Positions 9,426-20,993 of a stretch of 64,000 nucleotides of DNA are shown here, piece after piece. This stretch comes from Cristatella mucedo (taxonomy: Eukaryota; Bryozoa; Phylactolaemata; Cristatellidae). The position numbers and the translations under genes were made by a program. The notes under the pieces were generated by a model that was not told where the DNA came from, ran no database searches, and worked only from the letters and a program-made list of their open reading frames with translations. The stretch covers positions 552,001 to 616,000 of the forward strand of contig WPIO01000164.1 in the NCBI GenBank assembly GCA_009760855.2. Direction: 5' to 3'. Every line of letters begins with the position of its first letter. The first letter of the stretch is position 1.

Positions 9426-10264
9426 TCGACCTTGTCCTGGGAAGCCATCGCCAAGGAACCGCTTTCGATGTTGTGTCTTGATCATTGTCACAATCAAACA
9501 GATAGAGACGATAATATGATGCGGCTACTAATGGAACTCGGACAAAAGCAAAGAAACCTTTGTGGCTATCAAAATGTCAAAGCCGCAACCTCAAGAAAGA
9601 GCAGGCTTGTTCTTAGACTTTTACACTCAAGCTATCTTTTATCAATTATGAGCCCACATGTATCCTGGAGCCGTAAAAACTGACAGTCGCAAGCCATCCA
9701 GTATTTTAAACTAGGAAAACCTAATTGTTTGCATCTCGGATATAGACGCATGCTAATCTACTAGCTCCTTGGTCTACTTGATAAGTTAGGTTTTACAGGT
9801 TGAATTGCTTCAGATGCGATGCGAGTTTAAATGGCTTGATCAAACTGAAATCCTCCAATTCTCGCTATTTGCGTTTCAATTTCTATCCAATAACTAAAAT
9901 TCAGAGTGTTCACAAAAGTAATTACGGCTCTTTCTACTGAGACTATGTTAAAATACAATGACACGGTCGATTTCATGCTATAAAATAACGCCAATGTGCC
10001 ATAAAGAGACCTACAAGTGAGTGAAAAACTTTGAAGACAAGTGGCTGCTTCATTAGGATCTGATGGGCCAGCGAGAAGTAGCGAAACGTGGCACGTTCGC
10101 CGCTCACGACGAACAAGCCGTTCGTTTTCACATATGATCTTTACAGAAGCAGTTCAGAATCTTCTATTTGAGCACCTGTGAACTCGTTTTATCGAGGAGA
10201 ATACTAAGATAGATTTAAATGCAAGAAATCGGTCGGTGCGGATTCCCAGCCCGCCGATCCCATG
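9426..10264. other. Unassigned intron-like stretch
   Basis: The open frame at 9378-9683 (plus) has no recognisable domain and overlaps a repeat tail. No RNA gene or repeat family was recognised. Confidence 0.4.
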
Positions 10265-10372
10265 AGGGGGCATTTCCCTTTGCAGCAAATGCATAGCGCC
10301 TAGAAAGAGATTAAGTTCTCTGAGGGCGCTTTATCAAGTACATTATTATTATTATTATTATTATTAAGGTAG
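10265..10372 (+). mobile_element. LINE-A 3' tail fragment
   Basis: Carries GCAGCAAATGCATAGCGCC, the hairpin and GGGCGCTTTATCAAGTACA followed by (TTA)n. Very close to consensus but under 110 bp. Confidence 0.85.
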
Positions 10373-10514
10373 TACTGGAGCATACGGGCCACAGGGGCAC
10401 AAGTACAAGCAGTGTATTTTCATGTTGTTTTGCAACGTGCCGTCACATTCTCCTGCCCCCCACATCTTTTTTGTAACGCTTACGTCACTTGCTTCTGCGT
10501 GAAGCACTGCCTGA

Positions 10515-11185
10515 AGCTTAATAATAATAATAATAATAATAATATTGCACTTGATAAAGCGCCCTCAGAGAACTTAATCTCTTTCTAGGCGCTTTACATT
10601 TGCTGCAAAGTGATACGCAATAGAATAGTAAGTAAAATCATGCTTGAAAAACAAACAAAATGAATAACATGGTTAGGGGTTACATGCACTGGGTCAGCAT
10701 GCAAATGTGGTTAGTGGCAGCATGAACAATGTCAGCACGCATAAGCACATCGAGGACGAATCACATGGACCCACTAAATGCTGTCCTAAATAGGTATGTT
10801 TTTAAGTTTCTTTTAAATGTGGTCAGGTCAGGGGATGTTCTGACGCAGGTCGGGAGGGAGTTCCAGGCTGTGGGAGCATACGAGCTAAATGCACGGTCTC
10901 CAAAGGATTTAAGGTTTGTACGAGGTATTTCTAGACTGTTGGATTCCGAAAAGCGAGTGGTACGATGCTTTGCCTGATGGGGTAGTATATCTGAAAGATA
11001 GGCTGGAGCCATAGAATGAAGAGACCTAAAAGTGAGCGACAAAACCTTGAAGTCAATCCGTTGCTTGACTGGTAACCTGTGCAGGTCGGCGAGAAGTGGA
11101 GTAATGTGGCAACTGCGACGCTCACGACAGACAAGCCTAGCTGCAGAGTTTTGCACCAGCTGCAATCGCTTGATTGAGAACTAGA
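10515..11185 (-). mobile_element. LINE-A, C-terminal coding end and 3' UTR
   Basis: Begins with (AAT)n and the hairpin on the minus strand. The minus frame 10761-11165 reads [34 protein letters not shown], ... TYLFRTAFSGSM, the last 134 residues of the LINE-A protein without a stop. The 3' UTR shares subfamily-specific variants (AGAATAGTAAGTAAAATC) with copies at 12955-14113 and 44580-44826, so this is a young subfamily member. Confidence 0.88.
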
Positions 11186-11353
11186 CTGGACTAGACTAGA
11201 AGCTACTTACTAGGTTTGAATTTCCGCTCTCGGGGATTTACTTGTCTGTTGTTGCTCTATCAAGCGTCTGTGACTGTAATGGCAAAAGGAAGATTTTTCG
11301 AAGGAATTTTTGTTCTTTTTATATAGTTTAATTGGCAAGGCATTGTGTGTGCA

Positions 11354-11413
11354 AGTATGTATGCTATTATGTATGCTAGTATGTATGCCAGTGTGTATGC
11401 CAGTATGTATGCT
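11354..11413. repeat. 12-bp minisatellite, five units
   Basis: The units are AGTATGTATGCT, ATTATGTATGCT, AGTATGTATGCC, AGTGTGTATGCC and AGTATGTATGCT. Confidence 0.85.
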
Positions 11414-11704
11414 ACTATTTAAGTGATATAAGCTGATGCCATTTCCTTTGCACTATTTAGTAATATTTTGTATTTATTGTTTTAGTCATGTGGTATGTTT
11501 TCTATCCCTAGGAGTATCTCGCAATGTAGAAAATGTGTATAGAATATCCCAGGCAGTTACATTTTGCTTCTGCAAGCTTCCTTAATGTCTGCTTTTTACT
11601 TTTAATCTAAAACCTTCAACAATTGATGGCTTGCCTTCTCTTGCATCAAAATAGTTGCATGGAAACGTTTTTGTCTCTTGCTACATTCAAAAATTGACAT
11701 CAAG

Positions 11705-11775
11705 TATTAGTAAAGCGCCTAGAAAGAGATTGACTTCTCTGAGGACGCTTTATCAAATACATTATAATTATTATA
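11705..11775 (+). mobile_element. LINE-A 3' tail fragment
   Basis: AGTAAAGCGCCTAGAAAGAG, then TTCTCTGAGGACGCTTTATC and an ATTATAATTATTAT tail. Confidence 0.8.
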
Positions 11776-12354
11776 TTTAGCATGCTCCTCATCAAGCCAG
11801 AGGCGGTGGACGTTGCAAAAAGCAATGACAATTTGTCTCCGATACATAGTGACTAAAAACGGTAGACATACTATAAAATTGAAATACGATTATATATTGA
11901 GGGAGAGACTGTGGTTTGGATAAACTAATGGTCATTTATTACGCGACAGCAAGGTATCTGAGCAAAAACCTCTCTTGCCATATCACATACACTACCGGTT
12001 CATCCCATTACTCAAGAGGGCGAAGTAATGCTCGCACGAGATATCATCTCAGTATGCACATTAAAAAAAGGAATAAACCGATAGAACTAGGTTAATGCCT
12101 GCCTATTTTCAAGTTTTTGTAATGCTCAAAGCCAAGTCACTAAGCAGGTTTGACCTTGTAGACTCCCTACTGCTCGCTAAAACATTCAAGCTCAGTAGTC
12201 AACTTTCCTGTCTCCGTATCACTCACTCGCCTACTTTTTTTCTATTTGCATTGACGGCTCTTCTGTTCGACTACCCTGCCAAGTATTTTCTACATTTCAA
12301 AGCATGCCGCATGAGTTGGGTGTGTGCGCGCGTGCGAGCGTTCGCGCGTGTGTT
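11776..12354. other. Unassigned intron-like stretch
   Basis: Ordinary AT-rich sequence ending in a GTGTGTGCGCGCGTGCGAGC run near 12318-12350. No feature supported. Confidence 0.4.
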
Positions 12355-12600
12355 TGTGACTCCGTAAAGCCACATAGACTATGTGGGTGTTTCTCAGGAC
12401 TTTCTTTATAGCGAACTTAAAGCCTTTAGTTTGTTTTCACAAAGCCTGGAACTCATAGCGGACACACGTCACGAAGTGCCCTGACTTGAATAACGTTTAA
12501 AAAGAAGCTTATGACACAACTGCTTATTATCGTATTTAGTGGATCTTTTGTCATTTGCCCTTTGTGTGCATAAGCCGCCAGTAGTAGAGCATAAAAGTAG
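12355..12600. mobile_element. LINE-B (minus) and LINE-A (plus) remnants abutting
   Basis: Positions 12355-12435 match the LINE-B terminus in minus orientation (GACTCCGTAAAGCCACATAG). Positions 12440-12580 match the LINE-A C-terminal region in plus orientation (AAAGCCTGGAACTC, GCCCTGACTTGAATAACGTT). Both are diverged. Confidence 0.6.
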
Positions 12601-12954
12601 CAGCTCCGGATGGTGGGAAGAGTTGAACCACAAAAGACCGCTTGACAAGAAATTGGAGTGAGATATAACATGTTTACCTTTCGCAAACTAACGTGTTAGT
12701 AATGTGACCTATAGATTGAGCAAACTTGAAAATATTTTGTATAACTCTAACTAAAAGCACAATTGGTGAAATGAAAAGCAGAGCGTGAGCTCACATGACA
12801 CAATAATCACTTGAACTCGATTAATAGGCAATTAATGTGTCCCCAAGTGACAGACTAGGTGCTCTTTAATTAGTTACTGACATCTCTAATACGTATAGTC
12901 ATATTTCACAAGTACGCTGCTTAGCCATATTTATGGACCCGTTTCATTTACAAT

Positions 12955-14113
12955 ACACGGTTTATACTCTGCCTCTTGTTGATGTGATTGCCAAGCACAA
13001 TCTAGGCTTTCACTTCTACGCGGATGACACTCAGTTGTACCTTTGCTTTGATCCCTCCCAGCCTTCGAGCACATCAAATTCTCTCAACTCACTTGCTGCA
13101 TGCATCGATGACATGCGCACATGGATGGCAGCAAATTTTCTAAAACTAAACGATGATAAAACTAACTTACTAGTTATGGGCAAATCCAGTGTGATTCACA
13201 AATTGGAAAGGCTGACTTTCAAAATTGGCTCTGCCAGCATATCACCAGTTGAATCAGCTCGAAATCTAGCTGTCATATTCCAAAGTGACCTCTCGTTAGA
13301 TGACCACATCAGCTCCACAGTCAAATCTGCCTATTTTCAGCTTCATAACATTGCTAAAATTAGGGCTTGTTTAGATAAGGATACCACGTCCAAGTTGGTA
13401 CATGCATTCGTGACATCCCGTCTCGACTTCTGCAACTCACTGCTTACTGGCCTACCAGCATGTGCGATCATGCGATTGCAGCTGGTGCCAAACTCTGCAG
13501 CTAGGCTTGTCTGTCGTGAGCGTCGCTGTTGCCACATTACTCCACTTCTCGCCGACCTGCACTGGCTACCAGTGGGGCAACGGATTGACTTCAAGGTTTT
13601 GTCGCTCACTTTTAGGTCTCTTCATTCTATGGCTCCAGCCTATCTTTCAGATATACTACCCCACCAGGCCAAGCATCGTACCACCCGCTTCTCGGAATCC
13701 AACAGTCTGGAAATACCTCGTACAAACCTTAAATCCATTGGAGACCGTGCATTTAGCTCGTATGCTCCCAAAGCCTGGAACTCCCACCCGACCTGCGTCA
13801 GAACATCCCCTGACCTGACCACATTTAAAAGAAACTTAAAAACACACCTATTTAGGACAGCACTTAGTGGGTCCCTGTGATTCGTCCTTGATGTGCTTAT
13901 GCGTGCTGACACTGTGCATGCTGCCACTAACCACATTTGCATGCTGACCCTGTGCATGTCACCCCTAACCATATTATTCATTTTGTTTGTTTTTCAAGCA
14001 TGATTTTACTTACTATTCTATTGCATATCACTTTGCAGCAAATGTAAAGCGCCTAGAAAGAGATTGAGTTCTCTGAGGGCGCTTTATCAAGTGCAATATT
14101 ATTATTATTATTA
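12955..14113 (+). mobile_element. LINE-A, 5'-truncated copy with intact RT C-terminus
   Basis: An uninterrupted frame (12933-13880) covers the catalytic FYADDTQLYL box at about residue 29, the connection region (LVMGKSSVIHKLERLTFK), and the conserved end ([20 protein letters not shown] ... FRTALSGSL). The 3' UTR, hairpin (14046-14085) and (ATT)n tail follow. The element starts abruptly around CACGGTTTATACTCTGCC, so fingers and upstream motifs are missing and it cannot be active. The hairpin is perfect: AAAGCGCC pairs with GGCGCTTT. Confidence 0.93.
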
Positions 14114-14279
14114 CACTTCCGCTTTAAATCTTTGATATTGAGCAAAAAATGAATAATCATTATTTTAACTCGGTTTTAGCAAGCTTGATTCTAATTAATG
14201 AAAATTTGAATTCAAATGCTTAGCGGCGCTTTTTAGTCAAACTGAGCAGGTCAGTTTTTCGTTTGCCTGCAAGTCTTAC

Positions 14280-14423
14280 GTGGACATTGTGGTTGTGCTA
14301 GGCATTGTCGGAAGCTTGATTCGCTGGTATTTATACCGCGGATAAATCGCTGACGTGTTTGAACTCCGGATCCGCATTCGGACCAGCACTCTGTGAAAGC
14401 TCCCCATTCTGTCCAAGAGTAAT
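14280..14423 (-). CDS. Modular gene exon: TSP1 repeat
   Basis: This 144-nt phase 1-1 exon lies between acceptor ACCGTTTCAG and donor CCAC|GTAAGA. The frame reads YSWTEWGAFTECWSECGS, GVQTRQRFIRGINTSESS, FRQCLAQPQCP. It has the TSP1 W..W core, the CSxTCG-like element (CWSECGSG), alternating R/Q/R layer residues and paired cysteines. W..W is also the context for C-mannosylation in TSP1 modules. A sequon (NTS) is present. It is a single-module exon of the shuffled class, in register with its neighbours. Confidence 0.85.
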
Positions 14424-14594
14424 CTGAAACGGTTGTCAGTTAAGTAAGACAACGCGGCATTTGATTGGTTATAGGCGGCTCCTTTTGCTTGCAGTCTCCA
14501 CGTGTGCATTGTAAGGCTGCACTAAGCCCTAGTGAATCAACACAACCATATATGGTGATAATTTGACAATTGATTTTCTTTACATGCACGGCGA

Positions 14595-14770
14595 CTTAAC
14601 CTATCACACTGGGTAAGGTGGTTGCTCTTCACTACTTCGGTCACAAGGTTGTGGGTTCGAATCCTGCTGCGGGAGGTCCTGTATTGCCGCCTCAAGCCGT
14701 GGTGATGGCCTTTATGGCTCTCTTCTGCCGCTAGACAAAAGAAGCTGTTGAATCAGTCAGTATTTTTTAG
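14595..14770 (+). mobile_element. SINE-1 (tRNA-derived)
   Basis: The head has ACTGGGTAAGGTGGTTGC and the B-box GTGGGTTCGAATCCTGC. The body ends TCTTCTGCCGC...AAGCTGTTGAATCAGTCAGTA, the plus-strand equivalent of the other SINE-1 tails. Confidence 0.75.
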
Positions 14771-15419
14771 AGAGATGTCTATGACAATAGGGTGGCCACT
14801 TTTTCACTGAGGCAGGGAGAGCAAGAGAGCGTAGCAATGGCTTTTTCTGGGGGGTAAACTGCAGGTCGTCGATACGCTAGCCATAACTGCCTACGTCATG
14901 AACAAAGTGGTCGCCCTAGCTGTGAAGTTAATAGCACTGTAGAGCTACCATGTGTACCCTATTTAGCCTGCTAGCTAGTGTACCCCGCCTTGTCTCGGAT
15001 ATTTTACGCACTTTCTTTCGGCGATATCGACCGCTGCTCTTACGGTGGACAAGCTGCTGTACTGCTCAGCGATAGTGCAGTTTTGGAGTCTGCTCTACCA
15101 GCACTGCGCCTCTAATCAACTATTGTGACGCTCTTTGATCAACCGTGTGTCTGTCATAATGCGAGACGCACTGAAATGGCAATTCGTCAGATGCAGCTGC
15201 AGTGCAGATGAGGAAGATGGCGGTTCGCTTCCTATTTCTCGCAAGCTCTACTTTTACCCGACTTCTCTTTGATTTACCGGCTATCTTCTGGGAAGCTCAT
15301 TATTATGCATATTAAATTGTCAGCGCGCCTCTTTCTGACATGATTACCTTTACTTTCAAACCGGCTTATTCAATTTCCAGGATCTTTATGTATTTTTGTG
15401 TCAGCACACTTACCGGCCT
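14771..15419. other. Unassigned intron-like stretch
   Basis: No coding or repeat evidence beyond short pyrimidine runs. Confidence 0.4.
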
Positions 15420-15645
15420 TGACAACATTTAAAAAGATGCCAAACAAATGCATCAGTTCCTAATATCCTGTGCCGGGTTAGCATAAATTTTCCTTGGTTG
15501 TATAGTTCAATATTAGAATGTTAACACTAACCGTACTGACCCTTTTGATTTTCAAAATATGTTTTTAAGGTGCCTACAAAGAGATGACGTTCTATGATGG
15601 TGCTGTACAAATTTATTGTATTATTCTAGTTGTTATTATTATTAT
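15420..15645 (+). mobile_element. LINE-A 3' end, strongly diverged
   Basis: GACAACATTTAAAAAGATGC, a shortened 3' UTR, a degraded hairpin (AAGGTGCCTACAAAGAGA...GGTGCTGTAC) and a TTATTATTATTATC tail. Confidence 0.6.
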
Positions 15646-16211
15646 CACTTTAAAATATCCGTGCTTCCATTCCAGCCTGTTCAAAGTAATAAGAAATGCA
15701 TGGTTTTCAACAAAAATGTGTTGCTATTACTAATGTTAATTTTAATAAGATTAAGGTAATCCGTTGTTTTATAATAACTACTTTGAATTAAGCTTTTGCA
15801 ATCTTTAAACAAAAGATATTTCTTACAGAAGTTAGATGTTTAGTGTTGACGCGTTTCATTCAGACGAACAGATACAGACACTTAATTGCTGTAAAGCATA
15901 GCAGTTCATAGGTAAGAATTTTGGGCTTTATCGCTTTTATGTGTGCCGTATTTTTTATTAGAATTATGGAGTTCTCTTTTCATCAACTTTAACCAGAATA
16001 ATTTATATAAACCATGGATAGATAATCCTTTTCAGATCAAATAATAATTCTATGAAGCTCAAACTATTATTGTTATAGTGCTGTAATTATTCAGCCTTTA
16101 TAGCAACGAGTGGGCTACCTGCCGCAAGGTTAAGACCCAAAGACAATGACTTGGTGAAACTAACGATTTAAAGCACAAATAGGACTGGAATACCGACATT
16201 TTTGGTCTTAC
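15646..16211. other. AT-rich intron sequence
   Basis: No feature seen between the LINE tail and the Ig exon. Confidence 0.45.
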
Positions 16212-16532
16212 CTTTTATTTCAAATTCCATGAATGTAGATAGTAATGAGTAGGACCTATAAAAACTATCTCTGGTTATTTCTACTTCGCATTGAACCATA
16301 GCTGAACCATTGGCGTCATTGTTCCATATCATGACAACGGCATTGCCATTGCCTTCCGAATTTCTGTGAAGCCTTATGTTTTGGCTAACGTACCAATTAG
16401 TGTTTATCATGGTGAAGTCTCTAAGAGCTGAGCAGTCACATAAAGCTTCATATAATTCACTATTGGGAAAAATAATATTCAAATAATTTGATTGTGGAAA
16501 TTTCACCCTTGAGATTCTAACCACTGGAACAT
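16212..16532 (-). CDS. Modular gene exon: Ig-like domain 3
   Basis: The 321-nt phase 1-1 exon has acceptor TTTACATTGCAG and donor AAAG|GTAAGA. The frame starts DVPVVRISRVKFPQSNYL and includes ELYEALCDCSALRDF (B-strand cysteine region), NTNWYVSQNIRL (C-strand Trp) and NGSAMVQCEVEITRD (F-strand cysteine). The spacing and one exon per domain fit an Ig-superfamily module. No residue signature identifies a known receptor family. Confidence 0.7.
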
Positions 16533-16893
16533 CTGCAATGTAAATACAAGAGACATAAATTAATATCAAATGTCATACTGTTTCAGCGACTAATATTTTC
16601 AGATTACCACATAGTTGCGGTTCCGTGAAGTCACTGTACACAAGTATGCCGGCTCAATGAACATGAAAGTAAGACATTAGGTAACGTCATACCAGCCATG
16701 CTAACGTATTGAACACGAACAAGAACTGTAAACTCGACTGTATCTGTAGACAGGCAGCTAAATCTCAATGGTACCTGTACTTAATATTTACAATCCTAAT
16801 TACAGACAATTTCTAGGCCGTTTTTATTGACCCAATATTCTTATTTGCAATGCTACATGAATATTATATCTTCATATTGATACAACTATATAT
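16533..16893. other. Intron sequence
   Basis: No feature seen. Confidence 0.4.
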
Positions 16894-16931
<38 letters not shown>

Positions 16932-16970
16932 ATATATATATATATATATACATATATGTATGTATATATC
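16894..16970. repeat. (TA)n microsatellite
   Basis: Two TA runs separated by AGTAA, followed by CGCTCGCTCGCTCTCTCTTT. Confidence 0.95.
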
Positions 16971-17084
16971 GCTCGCTCGCTCTCTCTTTCGCTCTCTGTC
17001 TTTCTCTCTGTCTTCAGTGGTGCTATCGGTACTACTATCAAATAACGTACTTTCATCTACAGACGGAGCATTATTATTTATGTT

Positions 17085-17165
17085 TACCTTTGTATGTGTT
17101 TATAAAGTCAGCAAGACTAAGTGGGTGTTGCGCTGGATAGTTTTCACTTGCACACTCAAATATTA
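17085..17165 (-). mobile_element. LINE-B terminus remnant
   Basis: GTCAGCAAGACTAAGTGGGT, then GTTGCGCTGGATAGTTTTCAC, matches the minus-strand LINE-B 3' end. Confidence 0.5.
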
Positions 17166-17189
17166 AATATTAATAGGTAATGTAATGTA

Positions 17190-17800
17190 ATGCAGCTAGG
17201 CTTGTTGTCGTGAGTATTCCAGCTGCCACACTACACCACTTCTCGCCGACCTGCACTGGCTACCAGTCAAGCAACGAATTGATTTCAAAGTTTTGTCGCT
17301 CACTTTTTGGTCCCTTCATTCTTTGGCTCCACCCTATCTCTCAGATCTACTCGCTCACCAGGCCAAGCATCGTACCACCCGCTTTTCGGAATCTAACACT
17401 TCACTGATACCTCGTACAAACCTCAAATCCTTTGGAGACCGTGCATTTAGTTTGTATGCTCCCGAAGCCTGGAACTCCCTCCCGACCTGCGTCAGAACAT
17501 CCCCTGACCTGACAACATTTAAAAGTAACTTAAAAACACACGTATTTAGGACAGCATTTAGTGGTTCCCTGTGATTCGTCCTTCACGTGCTTATGCGTGC
17601 TGACACTGTGCACGCTGCCACTAACCACACTTGCATGCTGACCCTGTGCATGTAAACCCTTACCATGTTATTCATGTTGTTCATCAAGCATGATATTACT
17701 CATCATTCAGTTACGCTTCCCTTCGCAGCAAACGTAAAGCGATTAGAAAGAGATTGAGTTTTCCGAGCGCGCTTTGTGAAGTGTATTATTATTATCATTG
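17190..17800 (+). mobile_element. LINE-A C-terminal coding end and 3' UTR
   Basis: Encodes the ...LAHQAKHRTTRFSESNT to HVFRTAFSGSL end (frame 17293-17574), with one frame break near 17210-17290, then the full 3' UTR, hairpin (GTAAAGCGATTAGAAAGAGA...) and a TTATTATTATC tail. Confidence 0.88.
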
Positions 17801-18014
17801 AACGGCTTTCGCTACGCATGCAGCAACCAACAGACGTCGTAAAAAAACGACCCACTATTGGACAACACTGCCGCAAAGCTCTTAGCTCTGAATCGAGGCA
17901 CTGCAGTCAAGCTCTCAGTTCCTAATGGCGGGGGGGGGCCTTACACTGCATATCCGCTTGAACCGGGTGAGCTCTGGCATGTGCGAGCACCTAGCAGAGC
18001 CAATTAAGCCTAGC
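17801..18014. other. Spacer between LINE copies
   Basis: Contains GGCGGGGGGGGGCC at 17928-17941. No feature supported. Confidence 0.35.
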
Positions 18015-19065
18015 TAGTCTTAATAATAATAATATTAATAATGCACTTAATAAAGCAAACTCGAAGAACTCGATCTCTTTCTAGGCGCTTTACATTTGCT
18101 GCAAAGGGAAATGCAATTGAATGGTGAGTAATATCATGCTTGATAAACAAACCAAATGAATAACATGTTTAGGGTTTACATGCACAGGGTCAGCATGCAA
18201 GTCTGGTTAGTGGCAGCATGCACAGTGTCAGCACGCATAAGCACATGAAGGACGAATCAAAGGGACTCACTAAATGCTGTTCTAAATAGGTGTGTTTTTA
18301 AGTTCTTTTTAAAGGGGGTCAAGTCAGGGGATGTTGTGAAGCAAGCCGAGAGCAAGTTCCGGGCTTTGGGAGCATACAAACTAAATGCAAGGTCTCTAAA
18401 GATTTTGAGGTTTGTACGAGGTACTGGTCAAGAGTTAGACTCCGAAAAGCGGTTGGTACGATGCTTGGCCTGCTGTGGGAGCATATCTGAGAGATAAGCT
18501 GGAGCCAAAGAATGAAGTGACCTAAAAGTGAGCAACATAACCTTGCAGTCAATCCGTTGCATGGTTGGTAGCCAGTGCAGGTCGGCGAGAAGTGGTGTGA
18601 TGTGGCAACAGCGACGCTCATGACAGACAACCCTAAGCACATAGTCTTGCACTTGCTCTAAACGCCTGATTGCACACGCCAGTAGGCTAGCAAGCAGTGA
18701 AATTCAAGACGGAATGTCACAAATGCATCGACCAACTTAGACGTGATATTCTTATCTAAACTAGCACTCGAATTTTAGCAACGTTATGTAGCTGAAATTA
18801 GGCAGACATGACTGTGGAGCTGACTTGGTCGTCTAACGAATGGTCACTTTGTAACATGACACCTAGATTTTGAGCTTTTTCAACAGGAGATATGCTTGCA
18901 GAGCCAATTTCGAGCGTCAGCCTTTCCAATTTTTGAATCACACTGGGCTTGCCCATAATTAGTAAGTTAGTTTCATCATCGTTTAGTTTAAGAAAATTCG
19001 CTGTCATCCATGTGAGGATGTCATTAATACATCCAGCATGTGATTTGAGAGAATTCGAGCTGAAT
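18015..19065 (-). mobile_element. LINE-A, RT C-terminal half and 3' UTR
   Basis: Starts with (AAT)n and the hairpin, then the 3' UTR and the C-terminal coding region. Minus frames at 18798-19085 (TWMTANFLKLNDDETNLLIM) and 18428-18652 ([20 protein letters not shown]) carry it, with frame breaks between. The YADD box is absent, so this is a 5'-truncated dead copy. Confidence 0.87.
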
Positions 19066-19569
19066 AAGTGGCCATTTGCAAACATTTCTTGAGCAAGCTG
19101 AAGATAGTCTTGTCTTATCTAAGGGCATCAATGGGGCAAGGTCGACTCTTTGATTTGGCCTTGTTAAGCATAGAGAATGAAACACTGGAAAATATTGACT
19201 TTCAAACCATAATACACCGGTTTGCCAAGTTCAATGCTAAAAAAATTCACGTAAGTTAAAACTGTGAAAACTTCTTTTTTACCTGTACGACAGTTAATAA
19301 AACTTTCTTGACTTGGAGTAGCTTCTAGCGTGTTTTCTGCAATTAGCTTCCGTGGTGGGGCTATTTTGCATGAACTTTTTTAGGAGGAGGCACCATTTAT
19401 AGCTTTTTCCTCAGGCACCGAGAGGTCTCTCAATGCCTCTGGTCTTCAATGCCTTAACTTCCTAGATAACCATTGCTTCCGGTTAGTGCTATAATATCAG
19501 TGTAAATTAGCAAGCAGTGAGTTACAGAAGTCACGATTTGATGTCACAAACGCATGAACCAATTTCTTT
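19066..19569. other. Unassigned intron-like stretch
   Basis: Part at 19500-19560 (TTAGCAAGCAGTGAGTTACAGAAGTCA) resembles a minus-strand LINE-A scrap. Otherwise nothing is recognised. Confidence 0.35.
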
Positions 19570-19672
19570 GTGGTATCATCTGTTCCTTTGCAGCGAATAT
19601 AAAGCACCTAGAAAGAGATTGAGTTCTCTGGGGGCGCTTTAGCAAGTGCATTATTATTATTATTATTATTAA
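19570..19672 (+). mobile_element. LINE-A 3' tail fragment
   Basis: CCTTTGCAGCGAATATAAAGCACC, hairpin, GGGGGCGCTTTAGCAAGTGCA and a TTATTATTATT tail. Confidence 0.8.
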
Positions 19673-19754
19673 ACAATGCTAAGCTTATTGACTTTAAGCG
19701 TGATAGCCCTAACCGTTTGGTCATCATTATTTCTTGCCAGTAAAATAAAAAAGA

Positions 19755-19925
19755 AAAAATACTAGCTGATTTGACAGCCTCTTTTTTATAGCGACGCGAG
19801 AGCCTTTACGCTATCATCGCTTGTGGCGATGATAAAGAATCACCCACCGCAGGATTCGAACCTGTGAACTTGAGACCGAGCTCCTAAAAAGCAACCACCT
19901 TGCCTATTGTGCCATTACGGCTCAC
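19755..19925 (-). mobile_element. SINE-1
   Basis: The minus strand has CAAGTTCACAGGTTCGAATCC (B-box region) and CACAATAGGCAAGGTGGTTGC (A-box side), with the body ending CTGTCAAATCAGCTAGTAT. Confidence 0.78.
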
Positions 19926-19929
19926 CGTA

Positions 19930-20000
19930 TACGTATAAGTGCCTAGAAAGAGATCAAGTTCTCTAAGGGCGCTCTACAGGCGTATTAATATTATTATTAG
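19930..20000 (+). mobile_element. LINE-A/SINE-2 type 3' tail fragment
   Basis: ATAAGTGCCTAGAAAGAGATC...AAGGGCGCTCTA with a TTATTATTAG tail. Confidence 0.65.
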
Positions 20001-20993
20001 GAGTTTCATAAAGGTCAAAACTTAAGAGCGATAAGTCAGCTACTTAGGCATAAGTAGCCTTGTTCTCACTGCTTTATATCCAAAGTAAATAGGTTGACTA
20101 AGCTTCTTTTACGTAAGCAGTATTTCTTAGGTCGGGCTTCTGACGCCCTGTAGTTTCAAATTTCTTACTTTCTCTTTTTTACATTTGAAACCACATGCAA
20201 ACATCCAAGCGTGAAAATCCTCGATTGTCATCAAGATCAAAAAAATTAAGTCTTTGCAACAAATAGTCAATTGTTGCAATGCTACAGTGCGACATTAGCC
20301 TGCGTTCAAGGCGATTTTTCTCTGATGACTAGCTGAATATTATTTCGTAGTGCAGAGAGCCACGGTGTGCAGCAGACTTATAACTAGGTTCTTTCACGAG
20401 CAAGAATAAAAAAAACTCAAATTAGGAGGAATTCCTGCACCTTTCTGGTTTACGGTGGCTATAGGCAACAATATAATATTTTCAAATACTAAGCTATAGT
20501 AGCAACGGCAGTTTTTGGTTCTTGACAGCATAATGGATTCAGGTAGGCAAAATTTGAACCTACTTTAGTCGGCTATCAAGAATCTACATTGTCGCTCCCC
20601 GAGTGAGTACCTTACCTAGCGATACTTGTGATGGCAAGTTTGATTTGTAAAGGCGTTTTCAGCAAGATAGACATAGTCAAAAACTTCAACCCTAGTTAAC
20701 CTTTGGGTCGGCCGAAGCATGAAAGGTTCCTCTTGATGGGCTGACAGAAAAGCATGGTTGAGCGGAAGTTTCAAAACAATCTTTTTTCTTTTAAAGCAGA
20801 AGCCTGCTTATTTTGCTAAAGTTATTGGATTGTATCTAAAATGCAGTTGCCTAAAGCCCACCTACGGCGTACAGCTAGGCTCGTAATTCTGTAAGCAAGC
20901 TTTTGTTTGAGTTGTGGCAGCAATTAAAAAAACACAGAAGCCCTACTAACACTTTTCTGTTAGCCGTTAAGGCCATCTTCGTTTAATACTTAC
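20001..20993. other. Intron sequence of the modular gene
   Basis: A good minus-strand donor (GCTAG|GTAAGGTAC near 20617) exists, but no matching phase-1 exon precedes it. Nothing else supported. Confidence 0.35.
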
